Source: Flavobacterium crocinum
GTDB taxonomy: Bacteria > Bacteroidota > Bacteroidia > Flavobacteriales > Flavobacteriaceae
DNA: 64,000 bases
Direction of reading: 5' to 3'
NCBI RefSeq assembly: GCF_003122385.1
Contig: NZ_CP029255.1
Location: 2,914,001-2,978,000 of the forward strand
The notes under the pieces were generated by a model that worked only from the letters and a program-made list of their open reading frames with translations, had not been told where the DNA came from and searched no databases. The position numbers and the translations under genes were made by a program. Of the stretch, positions 8,744-16,538 are shown piece after piece (position 1 is the stretch's first letter; each line of letters opens with the position of its first letter).

Positions 8744-8751
8744 AATAATTT

Positions 8752-9246
8752 TTAAGGATTTAGTATTTTTTTAAGTTTCCCTTTAATTCTGTTCATTTTC
8801 ACGCGCGCATTCACTTCGCTGATTCCTAAGGTTTCAGCTATTTCCTGATAATCTTTGTCTTCTAAATACATAAAAACTAATGCTTTCTCGATGTCGTTGA
8901 GTTGGTAAACTGCTTTATACATCAATTTTATTTGTTCCTCTTCTTCGTAATTGTAATCAACATCTTTTACAAAATGTTGATGGTTTTCATAATCTACGGT
9001 AGAAATAGTTCTTTTGGTTTTGCGGTATAAGGTAATTGCGGTATTTAAAGCCACACGATAAGTCCAGGTAGAAAATTTACTGTCCCCTCTAAATTTTGGA
9101 TAAGCTTTCCAAAGTTGGATCGTAATTTCCTGAAATAAATCTTTATGAGCATCTTCGCCAGCAGTATATAATCTACAAATCTTGTGGATTATATTCTGAT
9201 TTGCCTGCAATTGCGCAACAAATGACTGTTCTAGATTTTCGCTCAT
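8752..9246 (-). CDS. RNA polymerase sigma factor, ECF (sigma-70 family)
   Basis: 164 aa. Region 2 spans about residues 10-80, with DLFQEITIQLWKAYPKF and the region 2.4-like FSTWTYRVALNTAITLYRK. Region 4 spans about 105-160, with IEKALVFMYLEDKDYQEIA and the helix-turn-helix LGISEVNARVKMNRIKGKL. It would direct RNA polymerase to a small regulon in response to a signal sensed by the membrane protein encoded just downstream. It is 42 bp downstream of the DUF3810 gene and possibly co-transcribed with it. No autoregulatory promoter could be picked out. Confidence 0.93.
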   Translation of the reverse strand: MSENLEQSFVAQLQANQNIIHKICRLYTAGEDAHKDLFQEITIQLWKAYPKFRGDSKFSTWTYRVALNTAITLYRKTKRTISTVDYENHQHFVKDVDYNYEEEEQIKLMYKAVYQLNDIEKALVFMYLEDKDYQEIAETLGISEVNARVKMNRIKGKLKKILNP

Positions 9247-9288
9247 ATTTGTATTAGTAGTTATGAAATCATTTTTGTTACAGTTGTA

Positions 9289-10350
9289 TCAAAGTTTTCT
9301 CGTTTTATAATAATTAATCATTAAATCTATAAACTTGCTGTAACTTTCCATCCCGTCTTTCTGATTGTTTGATTTTAAGAAATTATCATAAACGAAATGA
9401 AAACCTTCATCGATAAAAGTGTCGTATTTTTTCCAGAAATCTTGACTTTCCTGATAATTTTTTAAGATTCCGGGATGTATTTGTTTTTTGAATTTGTCAA
9501 AAACTTTTTCGTTTTTAAATTTCCAGATTCCTAAGCAATAACGTAAAGCAAAACTATATCCGGAATATTGATAATATAAATTTTCGTTCTTTACAGAAGC
9601 TAAAACACCAATAAAATTGCATTCATTTTCGCTTGCGTAGCCAATTTGATGTGCCATTTCATGTGAGGTAGTAACAGGGAAATTATACATTGGAAGTAAA
9701 TAGTTTATCTGTGCTTCATTTGTAAACGGATTTAAATAACCTCCAAATCCCATATAAGTTAAAGGCACGCTGAATAGGGACTTTTTTACGCTTAAAGGTT
9801 CATATTTGAAATAGGGATATTCGTTTGCCAAATTATCATAACCATTCAAAATCATATCAAAAGATTCTTTTTGAGTATATGGAAAGACAATTTTTTCATT
9901 TTTGTTTTTTGTAATTGCAAACTGAATTTCATTTGTTTTTGCAATTAATCTTTTTGTAAAAACATATAAATCGGCATCAGAATATTCTCGTTTGATTTCC
10001 ATTTTTTCAAAAAGTGGCTTTCTATAATAATTGAAAGCCCAAAGTAGATGAAAGAAAAAGTAAAAAACTGAAATTTTGCTCAGGATTTTTAGAATATGAT
10101 CTTTCCAGTCTGTTTTCCATGTTTTTCTAATTTTCCAAAACCATCCAATTATACTTAAAATTAGTAAGGCATAAATGCAATCGCCAACTGAAAAAGGGAT
10201 TTTGCCTATAGCTACTCTTGAGAAATGCGAAATTCTTAGAAAAAGATTGTTGCTGTAAAAACCTTCGACATAATCCGGAAAATATCTCAGGATTCGTAAA
10301 AAGATAATCTGAACTAAAAGGAATAGGGGAAGAATATATTTTGATTTCAC
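9289..10350 (-). CDS. DUF3810 membrane-anchored putative zinc metallopeptidase
   Basis: 353 aa, matching DUF3810. Three hydrophobic segments lie near residues 5-20, 50-70 and 95-115. The rest carries TSHEMAHQIGYASENECNF: an HEXXH zinc motif with a downstream glutamate in a gluzincin-like arrangement. The catalytic role is inferred from that motif; no substrate is known. The start codon is GTG at 10350 (GTG AAA TCA), with no in-frame ATG nearby. It lies upstream of the ECF sigma gene on the same strand, so a functional tie is possible but unproven. Confidence 0.85.
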   Translation of the reverse strand: MKSKYILPLFLLVQIIFLRILRYFPDYVEGFYSNNLFLRISHFSRVAIGKIPFSVGDCIYALLILSIIGWFWKIRKTWKTDWKDHILKILSKISVFYFFFHLLWAFNYYRKPLFEKMEIKREYSDADLYVFTKRLIAKTNEIQFAITKNKNEKIVFPYTQKESFDMILNGYDNLANEYPYFKYEPLSVKKSLFSVPLTYMGFGGYLNPFTNEAQINYLLPMYNFPVTTSHEMAHQIGYASENECNFIGVLASVKNENLYYQYSGYSFALRYCLGIWKFKNEKVFDKFKKQIHPGILKNYQESQDFWKKYDTFIDEGFHFVYDNFLKSNNQKDGMESYSKFIDLMINYYKTRKL

Positions 10351-10405
10351 AATTTTGGTTTTGTATAAAAATAATAATTAAAAAATGGGTTGATATTATT
10401 TTTTG

Positions 10406-10413
10406 TAAATTTG
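10406..10413 (+). promoter_or_regulatory. -7 element (TAAATTTG) of the toxin-antitoxin locus
   Basis: TAAATTTG matches TAnnTTTG and lies 21 bp before ATG 10435, inside a longer upstream frame, so translation most likely begins at 10435. Confidence 0.55.
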
Positions 10414-10434
10414 TTATTCAATAATAAGGAAAAA

Positions 10435-10647
10435 ATGACACAAATTACTTTAAATATTCCAGATAATGAATTGTCTTTCTTTATGCAGTTAATTGAGAAA
10501 TTTAATTACGAAACTGTTATTAATGAATTTTCTGTAACTGAAGAAATGAAAAATTTATTAGATGAAAGAAGATCAACTTCAGAAGTGGGCAATTTTCTTC
10601 CTTGGGATGAAGCAAAAAAACAATTACGATTTAAATGTGAAAAATGA
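10435..10647 (+). CDS. Antitoxin-like small protein of a type II toxin-antitoxin locus
   Basis: 70 aa. The N-terminus TQITLNIPDNELSFFMQLIEK is a beta-strand and helix pattern common in RHH- or Phd-like antitoxins of Bacteroidetes. The acidic C-terminal half (NLLDERRSTSEVGNFLPWDE) resembles toxin-binding tails. ATG 10435 follows an AAGGAA stretch and a -7 element, so the longer frame from 10390 is unlikely. The TGA stop overlaps the ATG of the following RelE/ParE toxin frame (ATGA), which signals translational coupling. Its partner is frameshifted, so it may now be an orphan antitoxin. Confidence 0.7.
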   Translation: MTQITLNIPDNELSFFMQLIEKFNYETVINEFSVTEEMKNLLDERRSTSEVGNFLPWDEAKKQLRFKCEK

Positions 10648-10938
10648 TTTTTAATCTTGTAATTGAACCAAGAGCGATTCTTGATATTCAAGATGCAATT
10701 GATTATTATGACTCTAAACGAGTTGGTTTGGGTGAGCACTTTTATGAAATAGTTGATGAATATTTAAACATATTAGCTAGTAACCCTTTTTTTTGAAATT
10801 AGATATAAGGATTATCGTGCTCTTCCAATTAGAAAATTCCCATTTATTATCTTTTATTTTATTGATGAAGAAATTAAAACAGTATATATTATGTCTGTTT
10901 TTAATACGTCATTAAATCCTTCTAAATATCCTCTGTAA
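10644..10938 (+). pseudogene. RelE/ParE family toxin, frameshifted in a T8 run
   Basis: Read from ATG 10644, the frame gives MIFNLVIEPRAILDIQDAI and on to LASNPFF, then meets TGA at 10794-10796. Removing one T from the eight-T run at 10787-10794 restores one frame of 98 codons. It continues as NPFFEIRYKDYRALPIRK, FPFIIFYFIDEE and NPSKYPL, and ends at TAA 10936-10938. This continuation is typical of the RelE/ParE fold (core strands and the C-terminal F/Y segment). Either the gene is inactivated by a +1 slip in the homopolymer, or the run is a phase-variable or sequencing-error site. The overlap with the antitoxin stop shows the start is correct. Confidence 0.8.
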
Positions 10939-11058
10939 AGTTATTTCATTTTATATTGAAATTCCTGATTTAATTAGATTTAGTGTAAAACAACTTTAGA
11001 GCCATTATAATTTGTGCTAATTAGTGAAATTCGTGGCAGAAATAGCATTTAAACTTTG

Positions 11059-11066
11059 TAACTTTG
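11059..11066 (+). promoter_or_regulatory. -7 element (TAACTTTG) of the dipeptidase gene
   Basis: Perfect TAnnTTTG match 34 bp before ATG 11101. No convincing -33 partner was seen. Confidence 0.5.
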
Positions 11067-11100
11067 AAGCTCTTAATTGTTAAACATCAAACAAAATATA

Positions 11101-12564
11101 ATGAGTCAGGAAATAAGAAATCTGGAACCAAAAGCACTTTGGAATAAATTTGCAGATTTAAATGAAGTTCCGCGTCCATCTAAAAAAGAAGAACGTGTGA
11201 TTGAGTTTATGAAAAACTTTGGAAACAGTTTAGGTCTGGAAACTTTCGAAGATGAAATCAGAAACGTAATCATCAGAAAACCGGCAACTCCGGGAATGGA
11301 AAATCGTAAACCGATTGTTATGCAAGGACATTTGGATATGGTGCATCAGAAAAATGCAGATACTGTTTTCGATTTTGATACGCAAGGAATCGATATGTAT
11401 GTTGATGGTGACTGGGTTCGTGCCAGAGGAACTACTCTTGGTGCTGACAACGGACTTGGAGTAGCGACTATTATGGCGATTTTAGAAAGCACAGCTATTC
11501 CGCATCCTGCAATTGAGGCTTTGTTTACAATTGATGAAGAAACTGGAATGACAGGAGCTTTAAATCTTAAAGGAGGAATTCTTCAAGGTCAGATTTTATT
11601 GAATTTAGATACTGAAGAAGACGATGAAATTGATATTGGATGTGCAGGAGGAATAGATGTAACCGCTACAAGAACCTATCATGAGGAAGAAGTTCCGGAA
11701 GGTTCTGTTGGATATACAATCACAGTCAAAGGATTAAACGGAGGACATTCAGGAATGGATATTCATAAAGGTTTAGGAAACGCCAACAAAATTATGAACC
11801 GTTTATTGTTTGACGGATTTGAAAACTTTGGTTTACAGGTTGTTGAAATAAACGGAGGAAGTCTTCGAAATGCAATTCCGAGAGAAAGCGTTGCCAAAGT
11901 AATCATTTCTCAAATGTTTGACGAAGCTTATGTGTATGATATGCAGGAAATTATTTCTGATATCAAAGCAGAGTATAAAACAACTGAACCCAACCTGACT
12001 ATTGAAATCGTAAAAGGAGATTTACCTGAAAAAGTAATGGATCTTGGCGTTCAGGAAGGGATTATCAGAGCAATTTATGCAGCTCAAAATGGAGTGTATA
12101 AAATGAGCGCTGATATGGCTGATTTGGTTGAAACTTCAAATAATATTGCTCGTGTTGTTGTTAAAGACGGAGAAATTTTAGTTGGATGTTTAACACGTTC
12201 TTCTGTTGAATCTTCAAAATTTGATTTGGCTAATTCTTTGCGTTCGGCTTTCGAATTAGTTGGATGTGAAGTAGAACTTTCGGGTTCTTATCCGGGATGG
12301 ACACCAAATGTAAATTCTGAAATTTTAGAAGTTTTAAAAGAGATTTACGAAAAACAAAATGGGGAGCAGCCTAAAGTTGTAGCTTGTCACGCTGGTTTAG
12401 AATGCGGAATTTTAGGAACAAATTATCCGGATATGGATATGATTTCTTTTGGACCAACTATTCACGGAGCGCATTCTCCGGACGAAAGAGCGAGTATTTC
12501 TTCTGCTCAGAAATACTGGAAATTTGTATTGGAGATTTTAGAGAATATTCCAGTTAGGAGTTAA
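11101..12564 (+). CDS. pepD: Aminoacyl-histidine dipeptidase (PepD-like, M20 family)
   Basis: Cytosolic di-zinc dipeptidase of the M20 family, 487 aa, close to the usual PepD length. Zinc-site motifs are visible: MQGHLDMVHQK (His and the following catalytic Asp), LGADNGLG (bridging Asp), IDEETGMTG (catalytic Glu and metal Glu), LDTEEDDEI and, near the C-terminus, IHGAHSPDER with the last ligand His. It should cleave beta-Ala-His and unspecific dipeptides. ATG 11101 (MSQEIRNLEPKALW) is chosen over an upstream in-frame TTG because family members begin here. Transcribed alone, towards a large hairpin at 12604-12745. Confidence 0.93.
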   Translation: MSQEIRNLEPKALWNKFADLNEVPRPSKKEERVIEFMKNFGNSLGLETFEDEIRNVIIRKPATPGMENRKPIVMQGHLDMVHQKNADTVFDFDTQGIDMYVDGDWVRARGTTLGADNGLGVATIMAILESTAIPHPAIEALFTIDEETGMTGALNLKGGILQGQILLNLDTEEDDEIDIGCAGGIDVTATRTYHEEEVPEGSVGYTITVKGLNGGHSGMDIHKGLGNANKIMNRLLFDGFENFGLQVVEINGGSLRNAIPRESVAKVIISQMFDEAYVYDMQEIISDIKAEYKTTEPNLTIEIVKGDLPEKVMDLGVQEGIIRAIYAAQNGVYKMSADMADLVETSNNIARVVVKDGEILVGCLTRSSVESSKFDLANSLRSAFELVGCEVELSGSYPGWTPNVNSEILEVLKEIYEKQNGEQPKVVACHAGLECGILGTNYPDMDMISFGPTIHGAHSPDERASISSAQKYWKFVLEILENIPVRS

Positions 12565-12745
12565 GTGGTCAGTGGTCAGTTTTTTTAGTGATCAGCATTT
12601 GAAAAGTATTCAGTGATCAGTTTTTTTAGTGATCAGTATATTATAAAAAAGAAAAGCTATCAATATTGATAGCTTTTCTTTTTTATAATAAATGGTAAAA
12701 TTTCTAGATAATACTGAATACTAAAAACTGACCACTGAATACTTG
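12565..12745. repeat. GTRNTCA arrays forming large inverted arms around a terminator
   Basis: Two direct copies of a block with paired 7-bp units GTRNTCA (GTGGTCA-GTGGTCA-GT7A-GTGATCA, then GTATTCA-GTGATCA-GT7A-GTGATCA) occupy 12566-12640. The complement of 12709-12744 reads GTATTCA-GTGGTCA-GT5A-GTATTCA, that is, an inverted copy. The arms at about 12604-12640 and 12709-12744 can pair and enclose the perfect terminator hairpin at 12641-12688. It fills the whole gap between two converging genes. Confidence 0.8.
12641..12688. terminator. Bidirectional terminator, perfect 24-bp palindrome
   Basis: The 24 bases at 12641-12664 are exactly complementary to 12665-12688. The outer part is A-rich on the left and T-rich on the right (core GAAAAGCTATCAAT), so it can serve both converging genes. 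Confidence 0.88.
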
Positions 12746-12747
12746 TT

Positions 12748-13521
12748 TTAATTTCGTTTCAAGACCTTGTATTGCTCATAACAAGCGCTAATTGCATCCA
12801 TGATCTGAAGATCGTTTGCTGTTTGGATAAAAGAATCAGAATAATTACAGCGGTGCATAATTTCAGGGATTTCATCTTTGCTGATACCTAATAATACCGC
12901 AACTGTTTCACGATCGTATTTCGATTCTAAAAGCGTTCTTACAGTATCGTCCTTTTTCATTTCCTTCAGCTTCTTGAGTTCTTTACCATTTTTTCCAAAG
13001 AAATTATAAAGCATATCGGCGGGGTTAAAGATGGATCCTAAAACTTTACCAAATGCATTTGGAGCATATTCTCCGGCTTCATAACCTTGAGTAAGGCCTG
13101 AAATACTGTAACGATAATTTTCTTTTGTTGGAATTAATTTAGAATCAATTTCAAGATATCCTGTTAAGGTAAAAGGAGCAATAATAACTTCTTCCAGAGC
13201 AATCGCTTTTTCGGTAAGCTGAATGCGGGTTACTTTGTTTTTGATCCAGTCATTTGTAACTCTGATTCTTAGAGATTGAAAACCAAGAATAGAAAAATGC
13301 AGTGTATCATTGACCTGAACGTCGATTTCAAAATACCCTTTTTCGTCAGATTTTGCACCGCGAACTTTATTGGTGTTGATAACGTTTACGCCTACAAGAG
13401 GCTGTTTGCTGTTGTCGTTGATAATGTAACCTGAAACTCTTTGAGGAACTGTTGGCTGCGTGTCTTGCGCAAAACCAATATTGGCCATAAGAATAAAAAA
13501 GAAAACTGCGAAATATTTCAT
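12748..13521 (-). CDS. Exported carboxypeptidase-regulatory-like domain protein
   Basis: 257 aa. Signal peptide 1-18 (...NIGFAQ). Residues 28-105 form a CarboxypepD_reg-like beta-sandwich: VSGYIINDNSKQPLVGVNV, VRGAKSDEKGYFEI, DTLHFSILGFQS. This is the domain found at the N-terminus of TonB-dependent SusC-like receptors, but no barrel follows here. The remaining 150 residues are helical and charged (KNGKELKKLKEMKKDD...) and carry two cysteines. It is probably periplasmic or outer-membrane associated; function unknown. It lies alone, between the dipeptidase hairpin and the helicase terminator. Confidence 0.8.
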   Translation of the reverse strand: MKYFAVFFFILMANIGFAQDTQPTVPQRVSGYIINDNSKQPLVGVNVINTNKVRGAKSDEKGYFEIDVQVNDTLHFSILGFQSLRIRVTNDWIKNKVTRIQLTEKAIALEEVIIAPFTLTGYLEIDSKLIPTKENYRYSISGLTQGYEAGEYAPNAFGKVLGSIFNPADMLYNFFGKNGKELKKLKEMKKDDTVRTLLESKYDRETVAVLLGISKDEIPEIMHRCNYSDSFIQTANDLQIMDAISACYEQYKVLKRN

Positions 13522-13711
13522 ATCCTGATTTAAAGCACTAAAAGTAGTAAATAGGGATTAAATATCTCGTAGTCTTGGAATTTAATTATAAGAAAATTAA
13601 CAAAGACCACAATATTGCTTTTTTATATTAAATAAAACGGATGTGAAAGATTACTTTATCATGTTTTTGGATTATAAACTCATTTGAGAACTACAAAATT
13701 CCTGGTATAAA

Positions 13712-13751
13712 AAAATCCCAAATTCCAGATAAGTTTGGAATTCGGGATTTT
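13712..13751. terminator. Terminator downstream of the DEAD-box helicase
   Basis: AAAATCCCAAATTCCA at 13712-13727 pairs with TTTGGAATTCGGGATTTT at 13734-13751 with one mismatch; read leftward it ends in a T-run. Confidence 0.75.
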
Positions 13752-13771
13752 GTATTTGAGAAATTGAATGA

Positions 13772-15679
13772 TTAATCTCTTCTTGATCTTCTTGGTCTTG
13801 AGCTGTCGCCAAAGTTTTCTGAACGTCTTGGAGCTCTGTCAGAACCACCATTTTCGTTTCTTGGAGCAGAACTTCTAAAGCCACCTTCTCTTCTTGGAGC
13901 AGATGAATTTCTGTCGCTTCTAAAACCACCTTCGCGTGAACCTCCGTCTCTTGAAGAATTTCTATCACTTCTAAATCCGCCTTCACGTCTTGGAGCAAAG
14001 TTTCCGTCTCTTCTTCCAGAATCACGTCTTCCTCCACGGTTGTTGTGGTCACGTCTTCCTCCGCCGTCATTTTTAGAAATTTCAACATTGATACGACGAC
14101 CTTCTAATTGTACGTTGTTTAAAACGTCCATTACTTTGTCAGTATGCTGTGGATCAGTGTTAAAGAAAGAGAATCCTTCTTTTACATCAACTTTAAAGAT
14201 ATCATCACGACCTAAATCTAATGTTTCTTTTAAGTAATCTTTTAATGACATCCAGTCAAAGTTATCTCTGGAACCGATGTTTACAAAATAACGAACTGCA
14301 CCATTATTATTGAACTCTCTTGGTTCAGAATCACTTCTTTCACGTCTTTCGCCACCAGAAACAGAAATGTCTCTGTTCTTTTTGTAATAAGCGATGAAAC
14401 GGTTAAATTCTACCGAAACCATTTTCTTGATCAATTCTTCTTTAGATAAATCTTCAAGAACATTGTTGATTGCTGGTAAATAGTTGTCAATTTCGTGATC
14501 AACCTCAGTATCTTTAATTTTGTTTGCTAAGTGTAATAACTGAATTTCGCAGATTTCGATTCCGGAAGGAATAGATTTTTCTTCGAATTTTTGTTTGATG
14601 ATTCTTTCGATAGAAGAAATTTTACGTAATTCACTTTTTGTAACGATTACAATAGAAGTACCTAATTTTCCAGCTCTACCAGTACGACCTGAACGGTGGT
14701 TGTAAGTTTCAATCTCATCAGGTAATTGGTAGTTTACAACGTGAGTTACGTTATCAACGTCAATACCACGAGCAGCAACGTCAGTAGCAACAAGCATCTG
14801 AATTTGTCTTCCACGGAACGATTTCATTACACCGTCACGTTGTGCCTGAGATAAATCTCCGTGTAACGCAGCAGCGCTATATCCATCTTCAATTAACTTC
14901 TCAGCAATAGCCTGAGTGTCTCTTTTTGTACGACAGAAAACTACAGAGAAAATATCCGGATTAGCATCAGCTAAACGTTTTAAAGCTTCGTAACGGTCAC
15001 GAGCATTAACTAAATAAAATTCGTGAGAAACTGTAGATGAACCAGAGTTTTTAGCTCCTACAGTAATTTCTAGAGGATCGCTCATGAATTGTTTTGCAAT
15101 TCTTGCAACCTCTTGCGGCATAGTTGCAGAAAACAACCATGTGCTTTTTTCATCTGGAGTATCTGATAAAATAGATACGATATCATCATAGAATCCCATG
15201 TTTAACATTTCGTCAGCCTCATCAAGAATACAGTAATCTATATTTTTAATGTTTACCAGACCTCTGTTAATCATGTCTTGCATTCTTCCTGGAGTTGCCA
15301 CAATAATTTGTGCACCTCTCTTTATTTCTCTTGCTTGTTCTGTTATACTAGCTCCTCCGTAAACTGCTACCACATTAATACCTTTTTCGTATTTAGAGTA
15401 GTTTTTAAGTTCGTTAGTAATCTGTAAACATAACTCGCGTGTTGGCGATAAAACTAATGCTTGTGTATTTCTGTTGTCGGCATCAATTTTTTGAATTAGC
15501 GGAAAACCGAAAGCTGCCGTTTTCCCTGTCCCTGTCTGAGCCAACGCAACCATATCCGTGTCTTTTTCCAATAATAGGGGAATCGCCTTTTCCTGTACCT
15601 CTGACGGATTTTCAAATCCTAGATCTAAAATCGCCTTCAGTAACGATTCATTTAATCCTAATTGTTCAAATTTATTCAT
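13772..15679 (-). CDS. DEAD-box RNA helicase with DbpA-type RNA-binding domain and RG-rich tail
   Basis: 635 aa from ATG 15679. ATP-dependent RNA unwinding, probably in ribosome assembly and mRNA turnover at low temperature (CsdA/DeaD-like). Motifs: Q motif near 20, AQTGTGKTA (I), PTRELCLQ (Ia), DEADEM (II), SATMP (III), ARGIDVDNVTHVVNY (V) and HRSGRTGRAG (VI). A DbpA-type RNA-binding domain spans about residues 460-535 (YFVNIGSRDNFDWMSLKDYL). The last 100 residues are Arg/Gly/Ser rich, with EGGFRSDRNSS repeated twice. A TTG eight codons upstream is rejected because a -7 element at 15701-15708 overlaps it. Gene order is rdgB then the helicase. Confidence 0.93.
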   Translation of the reverse strand: MNKFEQLGLNESLLKAILDLGFENPSEVQEKAIPLLLEKDTDMVALAQTGTGKTAAFGFPLIQKIDADNRNTQALVLSPTRELCLQITNELKNYSKYEKGINVVAVYGGASITEQAREIKRGAQIIVATPGRMQDMINRGLVNIKNIDYCILDEADEMLNMGFYDDIVSILSDTPDEKSTWLFSATMPQEVARIAKQFMSDPLEITVGAKNSGSSTVSHEFYLVNARDRYEALKRLADANPDIFSVVFCRTKRDTQAIAEKLIEDGYSAAALHGDLSQAQRDGVMKSFRGRQIQMLVATDVAARGIDVDNVTHVVNYQLPDEIETYNHRSGRTGRAGKLGTSIVIVTKSELRKISSIERIIKQKFEEKSIPSGIEICEIQLLHLANKIKDTEVDHEIDNYLPAINNVLEDLSKEELIKKMVSVEFNRFIAYYKKNRDISVSGGERRERSDSEPREFNNNGAVRYFVNIGSRDNFDWMSLKDYLKETLDLGRDDIFKVDVKEGFSFFNTDPQHTDKVMDVLNNVQLEGRRINVEISKNDGGGRRDHNNRGGRRDSGRRDGNFAPRREGGFRSDRNSSRDGGSREGGFRSDRNSSAPRREGGFRSSAPRNENGGSDRAPRRSENFGDSSRPRRSRRD

Positions 15680-15700
15680 ATGTGTTTTTAAAATAGGGTG

Positions 15701-15708
15701 CAAAATTA
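15701..15708 (-). promoter_or_regulatory. -7 element (TAATTTTG on the minus strand) of the DEAD-box helicase
   Basis: Plus-strand CAAAATTA, that is TAATTTTG on the coding strand, 21 bp before ATG 15679; it rules out the longer frame start at 15703. Confidence 0.5.
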
Positions 15709-15883
15709 CTGTTAATTATTCAGATAAACTAATGCAATTTCAAGAATTATGTATTTGTTATGATTTGATTATCAAAAAGTTACGATTTATGTAAAATGAT
15801 TTTTTGCAAGAAATCGCGAATTCGCCCCAAAAACACGTCTTAAAATGTAAAATTTAAGTATTAAAATGTTGTATTTTAAACAA

Positions 15884-16462
15884 TTATTTTGTGGCGTTCA
15901 GGAAATCAATTAGTTGCTGAACCGCTTTTCCGCGATGACCTATTGCATTTTTTGTCTCCAATGGCAGTTCTGCAAAGGTTTTGTCGAAATTTTCAGGTTT
16001 GAAAATCGGGTCGTATCCAAAACCGTTTGTTCCTGTTTTGGTTTCTGTAATTTCTCCTTTTGCAATTCCTGTGAATAAATATTGTTTTCCGTCCAGATTT
16101 AAAGTGATAACGGTTTTGAACTGAGCGTTTCTGCTTTCTTCATTTTTTAAAGCTTCCAGAAGTTTATTCATATTATCATCGGCATTTTTTTGTTCGCCGG
16201 CATATCTCGCAGAATAAACTCCGGGTTCACCGTTTAAAGCCTGAACTTCTAAGCCGGTGTCGTCTGCAAAACAGTTGTAACCAAATTTTTGTGTTACATA
16301 ATCGGCTTTTAAAATCGCATTTCCTTCTATGGTATCAGCGGTTTCAGGAATATCTTCAAAACAATTAATGTCTTCTAAACTTAATATTTTAATGCTTTCA
16401 GGAAGCATACTTTGAATTTCGGCTATTTTATTTTTGTTGTTTGAAGCGAAAACGAGTTTCAT
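15884..16462 (-). CDS. rdgB: Non-canonical purine NTP pyrophosphatase (RdgB/HAM1)
   Basis: 192 aa. Hydrolyses dITP, ITP and XTP to the monophosphate and pyrophosphate, cleaning the nucleotide pool. N-terminal [13 protein letters not shown] (the S/T-x-N-x-x-K motif), [25 protein letters not shown], the nucleotide-binding [12 protein letters not shown] and the C-terminal [13 protein letters not shown] are all typical and complete. Transcribed divergently from the ABC exporter; the 76-bp gap holds -7 elements for both. The 180-bp gap to the helicase holds only the helicase promoter. Confidence 0.95.
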   Translation of the reverse strand: MKLVFASNNKNKIAEIQSMLPESIKILSLEDINCFEDIPETADTIEGNAILKADYVTQKFGYNCFADDTGLEVQALNGEPGVYSARYAGEQKNADDNMNKLLEALKNEESRNAQFKTVITLNLDGKQYLFTGIAKGEITETKTGTNGFGYDPIFKPENFDKTFAELPLETKNAIGHRGKAVQQLIDFLNATK

Positions 16463-16491
16463 AGCATTAAGTGTTTAAATGATTTTCAACA

Positions 16492-16514
16492 CAAATTTAG
16501 AATTCTTATATTTG
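16492..16514. promoter_or_regulatory. Divergent -7 elements for rdgB and the ABC exporter
   Basis: CAAATTTA at 16492-16499 is TAAATTTG for the leftward rdgB. TATATTTG at 16507-16514 is the element for the rightward ABC gene. The two are 7 bp apart, so the promoters are back to back. Confidence 0.5.
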
Positions 16515-16538
16515 ATATGTTGCCTAAAAATGAAATAA

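Noticed and set aside
13672..14088. Glutamate- and valine-rich open frame across the 3' end of the DEAD-box helicase gene
   Set aside because: It is an alternative frame of the repetitive RG-rich tail region on the same strand, has no promoter and low-complexity content; the helicase frame is clearly real.
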